Of a DNA stretch of 64,000 nucleotides, positions 42,477-52,013 are shown in pieces. Under the pieces are notes generated by a model. It had not been told where the DNA came from. It saw nothing but the letters and a program-made list of their open reading frames with translations, and searched no databases. The stretch covers positions 1 through 64,000 of the forward strand of contig JAHIND010000026.1 in NCBI GenBank assembly GCA_018896025.1, read 5' to 3'. The stretch is from Pseudomonadota bacterium. GTDB taxonomy: Bacteria > Desulfobacterota > Desulfarculia > Desulfarculales > Desulfarculaceae. The translations under genes were made by a program, and so were the position numbers. The number at the start of each line of letters is the position of its first letter. Within the stretch, counting starts at the first letter, position 1.

Positions 42477-42521
42477 GGCTCGGGCTCCCGTGGCGTGCAC
42501 CACCGGGAGCCCGAGTCTTTT
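42477..42521. terminator. terminator between typA and the secreted-protein pair
   Basis: CTCGGGCTCCCG and CGGGAGCCCGAG arms around a 13-nt loop. On the minus strand it follows the typA stop and is followed by CCTTTTC; on the plus strand by TCTTTTA. Confidence 0.85.
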
Positions 42522-42541
42522 AACTTATCGGCGAAGCCGGC

Positions 42542-44365
42542 TTACAAATTCTTGCGAGCGCCGCTCAGCTTCAGCTCGCCCTTCTTGCGCAGGCGGATGG
42601 ACTTGGGGGTCACTTCCACCAACTCGTCGTCGTTGATGTAGTCCATGGCCTGCTCCAGGGTGAAGCGCCGGGGCGGGATGAGGCGCAGGGCCTCGTCGCT
42701 GGCCGAGGCCCGGATGTTGGTGAGCTTCTTTTCCTTGGTGATGTTCACCGCGATGTCCACCGGGCGCGAGTTTTGGCCCACGATCAGTCCGGGGTAGGAG
42801 GGGTCTCCCGGCTCCACGAAGATGGAGCCCCGGGGCTGAAGGTGGAAGATGGCGTAGGCCACCGCCTTGCCCATGCGGTCGCTGACCAGGGAGCCGTTGG
42901 TGCGGCCGGGAATCTCCCCGGTGAAGCGCACGTGGCCGATCACCAGGGTGGTGAGGATGCCGGTGCCGCGAGTGTCGGTGAGGAACTGGGAGCGGTAGCC
43001 GATGAGCCCCCTGGTGGGGATCTCGAACTCCAGGCGCACCCGGCCCTTGCCGTTGTTGAGCATCTTGCTCATCTTGCCGCGGCGGGCCGAAAGCTTCTCG
43101 GTGACCACGCCTACGTACTCGTCGGGCACGTCCACCACGGCCAGCTCCAAAGGCTCGGTTACCACCCCGTCCACCACCTTGGTGATGATCTGGGGCTTGG
43201 ACAACGACATCTCGAAGCCCTCGCGGCGCATGGTCTCCACCAGCACCGCCAATTGCAACTCGCCGCGGGCGCTCACCTTGAAGGCGTCGGTGGTGGTCTT
43301 GGCCTCCACCCGGATGGAGACGTTGTACAGGGTCTCCTTTTCCAGGCGGGCCTTGATCTGGCGGGTGGTCACCTGCTTGCCCTCTCGTCCGGCCAGGGGC
43401 GAGGTGTTCAGGGAGAAGTCCATGGACATGGTGGGCTCCTCCACGCTGATGGCGGGCAGGGGCCGGGGGTCGTCGGGATCGGCCAGGGTGTCGCCGATGA
43501 AGGCGTCCTCCACTCCGGCCACCGCCGCGATGTCTCCGGCCTTCACCTCATCCACCGGCAGCCGCTGCAGGCCCTGGTAGGTGTAGACCTGGCTCAGGCT
43601 GAAGTTCCCGGCGTTTTCGCCCTTCTTGAGCAGGGTGATCTGCTCCCCGGCGGTGAGGGTGCCGCTGACCACCTTGCCCACCGCGATTCGCCCCACGTAG
43701 TCGGAGTAGTCCAGGTTGGTCACCAGGAACTGGAGCGGGGCGTCTTCCTTATAGGTGGGGGCGGGGATGTACTCCAGGATGGCCTCGAACAACAGCTTGA
43801 GGTTTTCGCCCTCGCCGTCGGGGCTGCTCAGGGCGATGCCCGCCTTGGCGTTGGTGTAGAGGATGGGGAACTCAAGCTGCTCGTCGTCGGCCCCCAGGTC
43901 GATGAGCAGATCGTACAGTTCGTTCTCCACCTCGGCGATGCGCCGGTCCGGGCGGTCGATCTTGTTGATCACCGCGATGAGCGGCAGGCCCTTTTCCAGG
44001 GACTTGGAGAGCACGAAGCGGGTCTGGGGCAGAGGCCCCTCCGAGGCGTCCACCAGAAGCATCACCCCGTCCACCATGTTCAGGGTGCGCTCCACCTCGC
44101 CGCCGAAGTCGGCGTGGCCGGGGGTGTCCACGATGTTGAGCTTCACCCCCTGGTAGGTCACGACCGTGTTCTTGGCCATGATGGTGATGCCCTTTTCCCG
44201 CTCCAGGTCCATGGAGTCCATGACCCGCTCGGCCACCTGCTCGTTGTCGCGGAACACCCCGCTCTGCCAAAGCATGGCGTCCACCAGGGTGGTCTTGCCG
44301 TGGTCCACGTGGGCCACGATAGCCAGGTTGCGCAGATCGTCCCGCGTCTTTTTGATGCTGCTCAT
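42542..44365 (-). CDS. typA: translational GTPase TypA/BipA
   Basis: 607 aa, full length. G1 [10 protein letters not shown] (18-27), switch region [17 protein letters not shown] (53-69), G3 DTPGHADF (about 78-85), G4 NKID (about 132-135), then EF-Tu-like domain 2, an EF-G-like domain III/V pair ([41 protein letters not shown]) and the TypA-specific C-terminal domain ([19 protein letters not shown]: [20 protein letters not shown]). Acts on the 70S ribosome in large-subunit assembly and stress response. A good terminator follows the gene. Confidence 0.97.
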   Translation of the reverse strand: MSSIKKTRDDLRNLAIVAHVDHGKTTLVDAMLWQSGVFRDNEQVAERVMDSMDLEREKGITIMAKNTVVTYQGVKLNIVDTPGHADFGGEVERTLNMVDGVMLLVDASEGPLPQTRFVLSKSLEKGLPLIAVINKIDRPDRRIAEVENELYDLLIDLGADDEQLEFPILYTNAKAGIALSSPDGEGENLKLLFEAILEYIPAPTYKEDAPLQFLVTNLDYSDYVGRIAVGKVVSGTLTAGEQITLLKKGENAGNFSLSQVYTYQGLQRLPVDEVKAGDIAAVAGVEDAFIGDTLADPDDPRPLPAISVEEPTMSMDFSLNTSPLAGREGKQVTTRQIKARLEKETLYNVSIRVEAKTTTDAFKVSARGELQLAVLVETMRREGFEMSLSKPQIITKVVDGVVTEPLELAVVDVPDEYVGVVTEKLSARRGKMSKMLNNGKGRVRLEFEIPTRGLIGYRSQFLTDTRGTGILTTLVIGHVRFTGEIPGRTNGSLVSDRMGKAVAYAIFHLQPRGSIFVEPGDPSYPGLIVGQNSRPVDIAVNITKEKKLTNIRASASDEALRLIPPRRFTLEQAMDYINDDELVEVTPKSIRLRKKGELKLSGARKNL

Positions 44366-44613
44366 ATGTTCATGTCGGCGGATTTTCGTCGGAAAATCCA
44401 GCCGTCCTCCTATGTACCTAAGTTACTTGCGAATGGGCTGTTTAATATCAGATGGCGGGCTCCCGCGCCCCTGGATTCGGCCACTCGCCCAAAAATATTA
44501 CGAAAACGCCACATAGCCGCCCAGGGGCCGGAGCGGGTCGTGCCCAGCGGCTATCCCTATTAATAAGCTTATGATGACGGAAAAATAACGTAATATGTAT
44601 AGAGAAAAAGGTG

Positions 44614-47427
44614 ATGAGTAAGTCCCCTCAAATATCACTCCCGACCGCCTGGGCGAGGACGGCTGCCTGGGGCGGCGCCATTGCCGCCTTTTTGGGCCTG
44701 GCCGGGTACGGCGCCTGGATTTTGGAAGATCCGTTTTGGGGAAGCCTGGGTAAGGGCTACATCCCCATGGCCTCGCTCACCGCTTTCCAGTTCATGATCA
44801 TGGGGGCCAACCTGTGGGTCCTGTCCCGGCGTCCCTGGCGGGGCGCGGCCCGCCGGGCGGTGTCGGTGGTGCTGGCGGTTTGCATAGCGGTGAACCTGCT
44901 GGCGGTGATCTCCCAGCTCACCGGCTGGGAATTTAACCCCGAGGACGCCCTGTTCTCCTCCCAGGGCATGCTGGGCAAGTTCGAGCTCAACCGCATGTCC
45001 CCCATGACCGCCTCCTTGTTCGCCCTGGCCGGAACCACCCAGATATTGTTAATGTATGCTGGCCGGGGCGGGGCCGCCGCCCAGGTGATGGGCGCCTTGG
45101 CCATCCTGGTGCTGGGCGGGGGTGCGGTGAGCACCATCGGCTATATTTTTGGCACTCCCCTGCTCTACGGCGGCGACATCATCCCCATGGCGGCCACTAC
45201 TTCGGCGGCCTTTATTTTTATGGGCTGCGGTTTGGTGGCCCTGAACGGCCCGGCCTTTTTCATGCTCCAGCCCCTGGAGGGCCCCTCGCCCCGGGCCCAG
45301 ATTTTGCGGGCCTTTTTGCCCCTGACCTTGATTCTCATCATTTTGCATGGCGTTATAGAGGCTCAACGGCATTACGTTACCGAGCTGAACCCGGCCCTGT
45401 TTTCGGCCTTGGCTGCCGCGGCTCTTTCTTTGATTACGGTTTTGGTGGCCTTAAGGGTGTCCAGGAAGATCGGCGAGAACATAGAGCACACCGAAAACCA
45501 GCTACGCCAGAGCCAACAGGAGGCCGAGTTCATGGCCGACCTCATGGAGCGCTCGTCCCAACCCTGGGCGGTGGGCGGCGGCGACGGCAGCCTGCAGCGC
45601 CTCAACCAGGCCTTCTGCGATCTGGTGGGCTACACCCGCCAGGAGATCAAAACCATCGACTGGGTCGAGGACCTTACCCCGCCCCGGTGGCGCGAGATGG
45701 AGTTGGCCCAATTGGCCGAGCTGCAACGCACCGGTCAGCCGGTGCGCTACGAAAAACAATACATAAGAAAAGACGGCTCCCTGGTGCCGGTGGAGCTGTT
45801 GGTGGACCGCGCCAATGATGAAAGCGGCGAGGTGCAATATTACTATGCCTTCGTCACCGACATCAGTGAGCGCAAGCGGGCCGAGGAACGGTTCAAGGTG
45901 TTGGCAGAGGAGGCTCCCTTCTCCATCATGCAGTTCGACCATGAGGGGAGAGTGACCTATGTCAACAAATGGCACGTGGAGGTATTCGCCAAGGGCAAAT
46001 TGGGACGGGACTTTTTCCTGAACAAGTTGGTTTTCGAACTGCCGGGCATCGCCGAAGCGGGGATGGGCCCGCAGATCAAGAAAGTTCTGGAAGGAGAAAC
46101 CATAGACGTAGAGGAAAAGTATTTCCCGCATTTCGCGGCTGGGCACTCGGGATACCAAAAGATTCACGGCCTGCCCCTGTACCAGGACGGGCGGGTGAGC
46201 GGGGGATTTTTGATCCGGGAGGACATCACCCAAAAGAAACAGGAAGAGTCGGAAAGGCAGGAGCTGGAGCTGGAGCTGCGCCAGTCCCAGAAAATGGAGG
46301 CCATCGGCACCCTGGCCGGAGGCATAGCCCACGACTTCAACAACATGCTGGCCTCGGTGATGGGCAACGTGGAGCTGAGCCGGGAGGACCTGCCCGCCGG
46401 GCACCCGGTGCAGCAATATCTGGAGCAGATCATGGCGGCGGGCCAGCGGGCCACCGAGCTGGTGCGCCAGATACTGAGCTTCAGTCGGGCTCAGGATTAC
46501 GAGCCCAAGCCCATACGCCTGGCCCAGGCCATCCGGGACGGCCTCAAGCTGCTGCGCGCCTCCATTCCCCGTAGCGTGGAAATCAAGGAGAACCTCCCGG
46601 CCCAGGAAGATGTGATCCTGGGGGACGTGACCCAGGTGCAGCAGATTCTCATGAACCTGTGCAGCAACGCGGCCCAGGCCATGGGAGACGAAGGGGTCAT
46701 GCAGGTGGGACTGGAGAAGGTGGAACTGAGCCGGACCCAGGCCCAGGGCATATCGCCGGACATGGAGCCGGGCGCCTACCTGCGCCTTAGCGTGCGGGAC
46801 TCGGGTGAGGGCATCGGTTCGGAAACCCTGCCGCGCGTCTTCGATCCCTTCTTCACCACCAAGGAGGTGGGCAAGGGCACCGGCATGGGCCTGTCGGTGG
46901 TGCACGGTCTGGTACGGGCCCACGGCGGCTTCATAACCGCCGAGAGCCGCCCCGGCGAGGGCTCGCTGTTCGCGGTGTACCTGCCGGTGATAGACGCCCC
47001 TATCGCGCAAGAGAAGCCCCTGGAGACGGAGCTGCCCCATGGCCGTGAGCGCATATTGTTCGTGGACGACGAGGAGCCCATCGCCGAGCTGGGGCGGCAG
47101 CTTTTGAGCCGCCTGGGCTACCAGGTCACCGCGGTTACCTCCAGCATTCAGGCCTTGGAGGCCTACCGGGCCGACCCCGGCGGCTACGATCTGGTGCTCA
47201 CCGACTACACCATGCCCGAGATGACCGGCGACAAGCTGACCAAGGAGCTGTTGAAGATAAACCCGCGCTTGCCGGTGATCATCTGCACCGGCTACAGCGA
47301 GCGGGTGGACACCCTCAAGGCCAGGGAGTTGGGGGCCAGGGACTTCGTGTTCAAGCCGCTGCGCAGGAGGGACCTGGCGGTCCTGGTGCGCCGGGTGCTG
47401 GACGAGGCCGGCCCACCGGCGGTGTGA
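44614..47427 (+). CDS. membrane hybrid sensor histidine kinase
   Basis: 937 aa. About eight membrane helices (residues 15-290), then a coiled linker, PAS domain 1 (about 305-430: RLNQAFCDLVGYTRQEIKTI), PAS domain 2 (about 430-550: APFSIMQFDHEGRVTYVNKW), HisKA with GTLAGGIAHDFNN (phospho-His573), HATPase_c (NLCSNAAQAM, RDSGEGIG, FFTTKEVGKGTGMGLSVV), and a C-terminal receiver (FVDDEE, phospho-Asp864 in VLTDYTMPEMTG, FKPLRRRDL). The layout resembles NtrB-like kinases with an attached receiver. The signal is unknown. A GTG directly precedes the ATG, so the start may be one codon earlier (44611). No cognate regulator is adjacent. Confidence 0.93.
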   Translation: MSKSPQISLPTAWARTAAWGGAIAAFLGLAGYGAWILEDPFWGSLGKGYIPMASLTAFQFMIMGANLWVLSRRPWRGAARRAVSVVLAVCIAVNLLAVISQLTGWEFNPEDALFSSQGMLGKFELNRMSPMTASLFALAGTTQILLMYAGRGGAAAQVMGALAILVLGGGAVSTIGYIFGTPLLYGGDIIPMAATTSAAFIFMGCGLVALNGPAFFMLQPLEGPSPRAQILRAFLPLTLILIILHGVIEAQRHYVTELNPALFSALAAAALSLITVLVALRVSRKIGENIEHTENQLRQSQQEAEFMADLMERSSQPWAVGGGDGSLQRLNQAFCDLVGYTRQEIKTIDWVEDLTPPRWREMELAQLAELQRTGQPVRYEKQYIRKDGSLVPVELLVDRANDESGEVQYYYAFVTDISERKRAEERFKVLAEEAPFSIMQFDHEGRVTYVNKWHVEVFAKGKLGRDFFLNKLVFELPGIAEAGMGPQIKKVLEGETIDVEEKYFPHFAAGHSGYQKIHGLPLYQDGRVSGGFLIREDITQKKQEESERQELELELRQSQKMEAIGTLAGGIAHDFNNMLASVMGNVELSREDLPAGHPVQQYLEQIMAAGQRATELVRQILSFSRAQDYEPKPIRLAQAIRDGLKLLRASIPRSVEIKENLPAQEDVILGDVTQVQQILMNLCSNAAQAMGDEGVMQVGLEKVELSRTQAQGISPDMEPGAYLRLSVRDSGEGIGSETLPRVFDPFFTTKEVGKGTGMGLSVVHGLVRAHGGFITAESRPGEGSLFAVYLPVIDAPIAQEKPLETELPHGRERILFVDDEEPIAELGRQLLSRLGYQVTAVTSSIQALEAYRADPGGYDLVLTDYTMPEMTGDKLTKELLKINPRLPVIICTGYSERVDTLKARELGARDFVFKPLRRRDLAVLVRRVLDEAGPPAV

Positions 47428-47479
47428 GAACCGCCTCTTACTGGGCGCCGCCCACCCGTCCCGCGAGGTTTTCCAGACA

Positions 47480-47760
47480 ATAGCGATTTGTCATTGCGAG
47501 GACGGGCAGGTGCAGATTGGGTAGAGGGCGCCGCCAGAAGCCCAACGATTCCCAAATTTCAAATCCAGTAAATAGCCGTCATTGCGAACAGCGGCGGGCC
47601 AAGAGGTTGGGAAGGCAATAGCGCTCTCCCGCCGTTGCGTGGCAATCTTCCTTTTCCCTCGTCATGCCTTGGTTGGTGAGATAGGGCCTCCCCGCCTGGG
47701 GGGAAGGCGAAGATCGCCACGTCGCATCTCTTATGAGATGCTCCTCACGATGACGGCTAT
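47480..47760. repeat. repeat cluster: truncated D, decayed A, full D
   Basis: A D-type left end at 47480-47516 (ATAGCGATTTGTCATTGCGA), a decayed A copy 47515-47553, and a full D element 47572-47760 whose left end reads ATAGCCGTCATTGCGAACAG. No gene in 47428-47829. Confidence 0.8.
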
Positions 47761-47829
47761 TACTGGATAGGCTGATCCGCAAACGAACGGATTGGCGCAG
47801 AATGCACGCCCTAAGCCCAGTTCTTATTC

Positions 47830-49692
47830 CTACCCCTCGCCCCCGTCGAACCAATGCTCCACCCGCCACACGCCGGGCTCGATGATGGTGCGGCTGTAGG
47901 GGCCCAGCTTGCCGAAGACGTTGAGCATGGCCTTGTTGGAGCCGAAGGACACCGCCCAGAAGCCGGGCACCCCCTTCTTCTTGGCGTAGGCGGTCAGGTG
48001 CTCCTGGAGCACCGTGCCCAGGCCGGTGCCCTGGAAGTGGTCGTGCACGGTGTAGGCCACCTCGGCCAGGCCGGTGGGGTCGCCCAGGCTGTAGCGGCCC
48101 ACCCCCACGATGCGCTCCTGGCCGATGGGCCCGGTGGTGGCCACCAGGGCCATCTGCTGGGTGTAGTCCAGGTTCACCAGGTCCTGGGCCATGGTGTGGG
48201 GCAGGGCGCGCACCGGGCGGAAGTAGCGGTTGAAGATCGTCTCGTCGCTGTGGGAGTAGAACAGCTCCTGCATCAATATTTCGTCGGTGGGCTTCACCGG
48301 GCGGATGTGCACCGACACCCCGCCCTTGAGCGCCGCCTCGGCCTCGGCCCATTCGGGGTACAGATCCACGTCGGAGATGTGCAGCACCTGGTCCGGGTAG
48401 ATGTAGGCGTCGGCCTTGGCCTGGTGCAATAGCTCGGCCCGGTGGCGGGGGTGGGCGATGTTGATCAACGCCAGGGCCCGCTCGCGGATGGAGCGGCCGT
48501 GCAGGTAGGCCACCCCGTACTCGGTGACCACGTAGTCCACGTCGCCCCGGGTGGCGATGACCCCCGCCCCCTCGGCCAGGTGGTGCACGATGCGGCTGGT
48601 ATTGCCGTCCTTGGTGGTGCTGGGCAAGACGATTACCGAGCGGCCTCCCCGGCTCATGGCCGCGCCCCTTATGAAGTCCAGCCTGCCGCCGATGCCCGAG
48701 TAGAAGTGGTAGCCCGCCGATTCCGAAGATACCTGGCCCGAAAGGTCCACCTGCAGGGCGCTGCCGATGGAAACCATGTTGTCGTTCTTGGCGATCTCCA
48801 GGGGGTTGTAGACCTGGTCGCTGGGCAGGAACAAAAAGTTGGGGTTCAGGTCCACGTAGTCGTACATGGCCCTGGTGCCGATGCAAAAGGAGCACACCGA
48901 GCGGCCGGGAAGGTGGTTCTTGGCCTGGTTGTTTATCACCCCGCTGTCGATCAGCTCCATCATGGCGTCGGAGACCACTTCGGTGTGCAGGCCCAGGTTG
49001 CGCTTGTCCTTCAGGTGGCCCAGCACTCCGTAAGGGATGTGGCCGTAGCCGACGTGCAGGGTGTCGCCGTCCTTGATGAGCTTGGCCACATTGGCTGCGA
49101 TCTTGTCGCCCACCTCTTCCAGGTCGGGGTAGGGGAACTCCATGAGCTCCTCGTCCAGCTCCACGAACACGTCGATGTCGCTTACCCGTAGGAAGGTGTT
49201 GCCCATGGTGCGGGGCATCTTGCGGTTCACCTGGGCGATGACCAGGTCGGCGCTCTCCGCCGCCGCCCGGGACACGTCCACCCCGATGCCCAGGGACACG
49301 TAGCCGTGTTCGTCCGGCGGGCTCACCTGGATCAGGGCCACGTCCAGCTCCAACTGGCGCGAGGAGAACAGCTTGGGGATCTGGTGCATGAACACCGGGG
49401 TGTAGTCGGCCCTCGCCGAGGCCACCGCCTGACGGGTGGAGTGGCCGATGAAAAAGGCGTTGTGCCTGAATCGGCGGTCGAAGCGGCGGTCGGTGTACTC
49501 AGCCTTGTCCAGGGTCACGAAGTGCAAGATCTGCACGTCGTGCAACTCGTCGGCCCGCTCCATGAGCGCGGCCACCAGGCCCCGGGGCTCGGCGCAGGAA
49601 GACCCCACGAACACCCGCTGCCCCCGCCTGACCGCCTTGACCGCGCGGGCCGGGTCCTTGAGCCGCTGCTTGTAAATTTCCCGCCAGGACAT
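47830..49692 (-). CDS. acetyl-CoA hydrolase/CoA-transferase fused to GNAT domain
   Basis: 620 aa. Residues 1 to about 440 form a class I CoA-transferase of the acetyl-CoA hydrolase/4-hydroxybutyrate CoA-transferase group (SPPDEHGYVSLGIGVD, catalytic Glu in LGLHTEVVSD, IGGRLDFIRGAAMS, VDYVVTEYGVAYLHG). Residues about 465-615 are a GNAT acetyltransferase (VHIRPVKPTDE, LAEVAYTVHDHFQGTGLGTV with the acetyl-CoA loop). Such bifunctional chains are found in other deltaproteobacteria. It could pair acyl-CoA turnover with protein or small-molecule acetylation, which is inference. It fits functionally with the thiolase and acyl-CoA dehydrogenase genes far upstream. Confidence 0.92.
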   Translation of the reverse strand: MSWREIYKQRLKDPARAVKAVRRGQRVFVGSSCAEPRGLVAALMERADELHDVQILHFVTLDKAEYTDRRFDRRFRHNAFFIGHSTRQAVASARADYTPVFMHQIPKLFSSRQLELDVALIQVSPPDEHGYVSLGIGVDVSRAAAESADLVIAQVNRKMPRTMGNTFLRVSDIDVFVELDEELMEFPYPDLEEVGDKIAANVAKLIKDGDTLHVGYGHIPYGVLGHLKDKRNLGLHTEVVSDAMMELIDSGVINNQAKNHLPGRSVCSFCIGTRAMYDYVDLNPNFLFLPSDQVYNPLEIAKNDNMVSIGSALQVDLSGQVSSESAGYHFYSGIGGRLDFIRGAAMSRGGRSVIVLPSTTKDGNTSRIVHHLAEGAGVIATRGDVDYVVTEYGVAYLHGRSIRERALALINIAHPRHRAELLHQAKADAYIYPDQVLHISDVDLYPEWAEAEAALKGGVSVHIRPVKPTDEILMQELFYSHSDETIFNRYFRPVRALPHTMAQDLVNLDYTQQMALVATTGPIGQERIVGVGRYSLGDPTGLAEVAYTVHDHFQGTGLGTVLQEHLTAYAKKKGVPGFWAVSFGSNKAMLNVFGKLGPYSRTIIEPGVWRVEHWFDGGEG

Positions 49693-49795
49693 CGCCCCAC
49701 CCCCTGCATGGTTTCAAGCTATAAAACTATCACGCCTGGGGCGCGGGCAAAAGGGCGGGCTCAAAGGCCGATGGCCACAGGCCAACGGCGTAGGA

Positions 49796-50215
49796 TCAGT
49801 CCTGGGGGATCATCCTGGCGAACACCATCGCGGACACCAGGCCATAGAAAAACCCGCTGATGGTCCAGATTATCACCACCCACTTGGTAACCGGGAAGCA
49901 GCTGTAGATCATGATCATGGTGGGTATCACCCCGACTACCCAATAGGCGAAGGCGAACTTTAGGACCTTGGTAAAGCCGTTGCCCTTTAAGGCGGGCTGC
50001 ACCTTGTCCCAGATCCAGGCCAGGGCCAGGCCCAGGAAAAAGGGATAAAGGAAAATGATCCACATGACCGGCACGCTCCAGGGCCGGAACAAAGCGGTGT
50101 TGTTGTATTGCTCGGCCAGGGTGGGAGACAGCCAAGAGGAAATGAAGCTCTGGCCCATCAGGATGACCAGTATCAGCAGCCCGGCCAGCATCCCCGGTTT
50201 GAATCGCCTTTTCAT
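49796..50215 (-). CDS. membrane protein, four predicted TM segments
   Basis: 139 aa. Start at ATG 50213-50215 with GGAAGGGGG upstream. Hydrophobic segments at about 7-27, 45-68, 85-103 and 110-133 (VVIIWTISGFFYGLVSAMVF). The first may be a signal anchor (MLAGLLILVILMGQSFISSW). No family is recognised. It lies directly downstream of the tail-tip operon on the same strand, but a strong hairpin (50315-50347) separates them, and its length and topology do not suggest a holin. Confidence 0.72.
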   Translation of the reverse strand: MKRRFKPGMLAGLLILVILMGQSFISSWLSPTLAEQYNNTALFRPWSVPVMWIIFLYPFFLGLALAWIWDKVQPALKGNGFTKVLKFAFAYWVVGVIPTMIMIYSCFPVTKWVVIIWTISGFFYGLVSAMVFARMIPQD

Positions 50216-50314
50216 TGGGTTCCCCCTTCCTGTTAAATTTAAACACCATGGTAGTGCGCTCAAATCGACTTGGTCAAGCGGAGATGAGGCCGCCGGGCCG
50301 CCGCAGAGGGAAGG

Positions 50315-50347
50315 GCCGCCGGTCCGGTGGCTAGCCGGACCGGCGGC
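50315..50347. terminator. 13-bp perfect hairpin after the tail-tip operon
   Basis: GCCGCCGGTCCGG and CCGGACCGGCGGC around a 7-nt loop, 33 bp past the last stop codon of the operon. No T-run on the minus strand, so termination is plausible but unproven. Confidence 0.6.
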
Positions 50348-50379
50348 GGGGGAAAGGAGAGGGAAGGCGCGTCGGCGGG

Positions 50380-50589
50380 TCAGGAGGAAAGCAAGCGGGT
50401 GAAAATCTCTTGCAGGAGCTTCTTGCCCTGCTGCCAGTTGTCGGCCTCTTCCAGGGTGGCGCACACCGCCTGGGGGCTGGCCGGGTCGCTGACCACCCAG
50501 CGGTTCTTTTCTTTGCTCAGGGCCAGGCGGGCCTGGGCCTTGGCGGTCTGGAGGGCCTGGGCGGTGAGGCTCGCGCTAGAGCTGGACAT
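50380..50589 (-). CDS. small protein at the end of tail-tip operon
   Basis: 69 aa, overlapping the upstream gene by 14 nt. Helical N-terminal half rich in Ala/Gln/Lys (LTAQALQTAKAQARLALSKE), then WVVSDPASPQAVCATLEEADNWQQGKKLL. Its position at the end of a set of phage tail-like genes suggests an accessory or assembly role, but no homology is recognised. Confidence 0.65.
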   Translation of the reverse strand: MSSSSASLTAQALQTAKAQARLALSKEKNRWVVSDPASPQAVCATLEEADNWQQGKKLLQEIFTRLLSS

Positions 50590-51022
50590 CTTCCACCGCC
50601 GTGATGCTCACCGGCTCGCACCGGTAGGTGATGGAATCAGCCACGGCCACCAGCACCGTGCAGGGGGTGACGGCGCTGATGGGGCTCAGCGCGCCCACCC
50701 CGCCCACCAGGGCCACGCTCTCGCTCTGGCTGCCCACGCCCACTTCCAGGGAATCGGGCGGCTCCTCGCCCAGCACGGTCACCGCCACCACGGCCTGGTC
50801 CTGGCCGTCGGCGGTGACCTCGCTCTTGTCCGGGGTAAGCTCCACCACCGCCTTGGCCACGGCTTGGCCTCCCACCACCCGGTGGGTGTCCAGGCCCGCC
50901 TCCTCGGGGCCGTCGGTAGCGGCCAGGCCCTGGGCCTGCCAGGCCATGACCTGGGGCGGGGTGAGGCAGACGCCCCGGATCTCACCGGTTAGCGGGTCGT
51001 AGGCGATCATCTTGGACTGCAT
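50576..51022 (-). CDS. phage-like protein with Ig-like domain, tail-tip operon
   Basis: 148 aa. The N-terminus MIAYDPLTGEIRGVCLTPPQVMAWQAQG is of a type seen in short tail-associated proteins. The second half has a beta-sandwich pattern reminiscent of bacterial Ig-like domains (SEVTADGQDQAVVAVTVLG, then ESVALVGGVG and TCTVLVAVADS-like strands). AAGGAGG lies 5 nt before the ATG. It lies 10 bp after the fibre-like gene, so cotranscription is clear. The assignment is structural inference. Confidence 0.65.
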   Translation of the reverse strand: MQSKMIAYDPLTGEIRGVCLTPPQVMAWQAQGLAATDGPEEAGLDTHRVVGGQAVAKAVVELTPDKSEVTADGQDQAVVAVTVLGEEPPDSLEVGVGSQSESVALVGGVGALSPISAVTPCTVLVAVADSITYRCEPVSITAVEDVQL

Positions 51023-51032
51023 GGGAACCTCC

Positions 51033-52001
51033 TTATCTGGCCAGGCCGGCGGGCAGGGCGAAACCGCGGCAGTGAATCTGCAACGAGCCGGTGCCGGACC
51101 AGTAGACGTGGTAGTAAACGTTGCCCGAGGCGTCGGTCATCATGGAAAAGGGGGTGACGTAATCCCCCGGCGCGTTCTGCTTGGCGATGGCCCCGGCGGT
51201 GGAGCCCTCGGTGCCGTCGGAGCCCATGTACACCCAGTAGGTCTGGGCGTTGGCCTGGCTCAGGTAGGCCTGGCCGTACCACCACAAGCGGCCCAGGGCG
51301 GGCAGGCCCACCCCCAGGGCGGTGGCCGAGGTGGCGGGCGAGCTGGTGGAGAGCGGGAAGATGGAGCCGGAGGATATCTGGAAGATTTTGCCGTCACAGG
51401 AGAAGCGTTCCACCCCTCCCGTCGCGTCGCTGCGCAGGACCGCGATCACTCGCTCCGTGCCGATGTACCAGGCCTTGTAGGCGTCGCTCCATTGGGGGGC
51501 GGTGGGGTCCAGGGCTATGGCGGTGGCGTCCAGTTCGCTTCCCGAGGCCGGGGAATACACCTTGAGGTAGAGCCAGGTGAAAGCGGTGAAGCCGCTTTGG
51601 CCGCTCTTGGTCAGGGCGGCCGGAATCTGGTAGAGGCTGCCCCGGATGTCCACTTCGCCGCTGCCCAGGGTGATGACGTTGGCCGAGGACCAGGCGGGCA
51701 GGCATCCGGTAAGGGCCGCCGGCCGGCCGGCGTTGACCGCCCCCTCCTTGGTGAGCTGGCTCACCGTCCCGCCCCCGGCCCCCCGGAAAAAAAGCTCGGT
51801 CAGGCCGCCGCTCTCTTTCACGTACAGGGCCGCCTGCTCCGCCCCGGTCTCCGGGTCGTCCTCCTGCACCAGCAGGGTGGTCCGCTGGTGCAGCCCCGCG
51901 CTGTCGTGCTCGGCCAGCATCAGGCGGTTGAGGGTGTCCTCCTTGGTGGGGTGGCCCGCGCCGACCATCTCCTCGTCGTATTGGATTCTCAGGTCCGACA
52001 T
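51033..52001 (-). CDS. putative tail fibre-like protein
   Basis: 322 aa. It starts MSDLRIQYDEEMVGAGHPTKEDTLNRLMLAEH, a pattern common at the N-terminus of phage fibre proteins that dock to the baseplate. The rest is Gly/Ser/Thr/Ala-rich and beta-patterned (GGGTVSQLTKEGAVNAGRPA, WLYLKVYSPASGSELDATAI, WSGTGSLQIHCRG). No signal peptide. It may form the receptor-contacting part of a tail tip. AGGAG lies 9 nt before the ATG. Family not recognised with certainty. Confidence 0.65.
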   Translation of the reverse strand: MSDLRIQYDEEMVGAGHPTKEDTLNRLMLAEHDSAGLHQRTTLLVQEDDPETGAEQAALYVKESGGLTELFFRGAGGGTVSQLTKEGAVNAGRPAALTGCLPAWSSANVITLGSGEVDIRGSLYQIPAALTKSGQSGFTAFTWLYLKVYSPASGSELDATAIALDPTAPQWSDAYKAWYIGTERVIAVLRSDATGGVERFSCDGKIFQISSGSIFPLSTSSPATSATALGVGLPALGRLWWYGQAYLSQANAQTYWVYMGSDGTEGSTAGAIAKQNAPGDYVTPFSMMTDASGNVYYHVYWSGTGSLQIHCRGFALPAGLAR

Positions 52002-52013
52002 GTTCTCGTTCTC

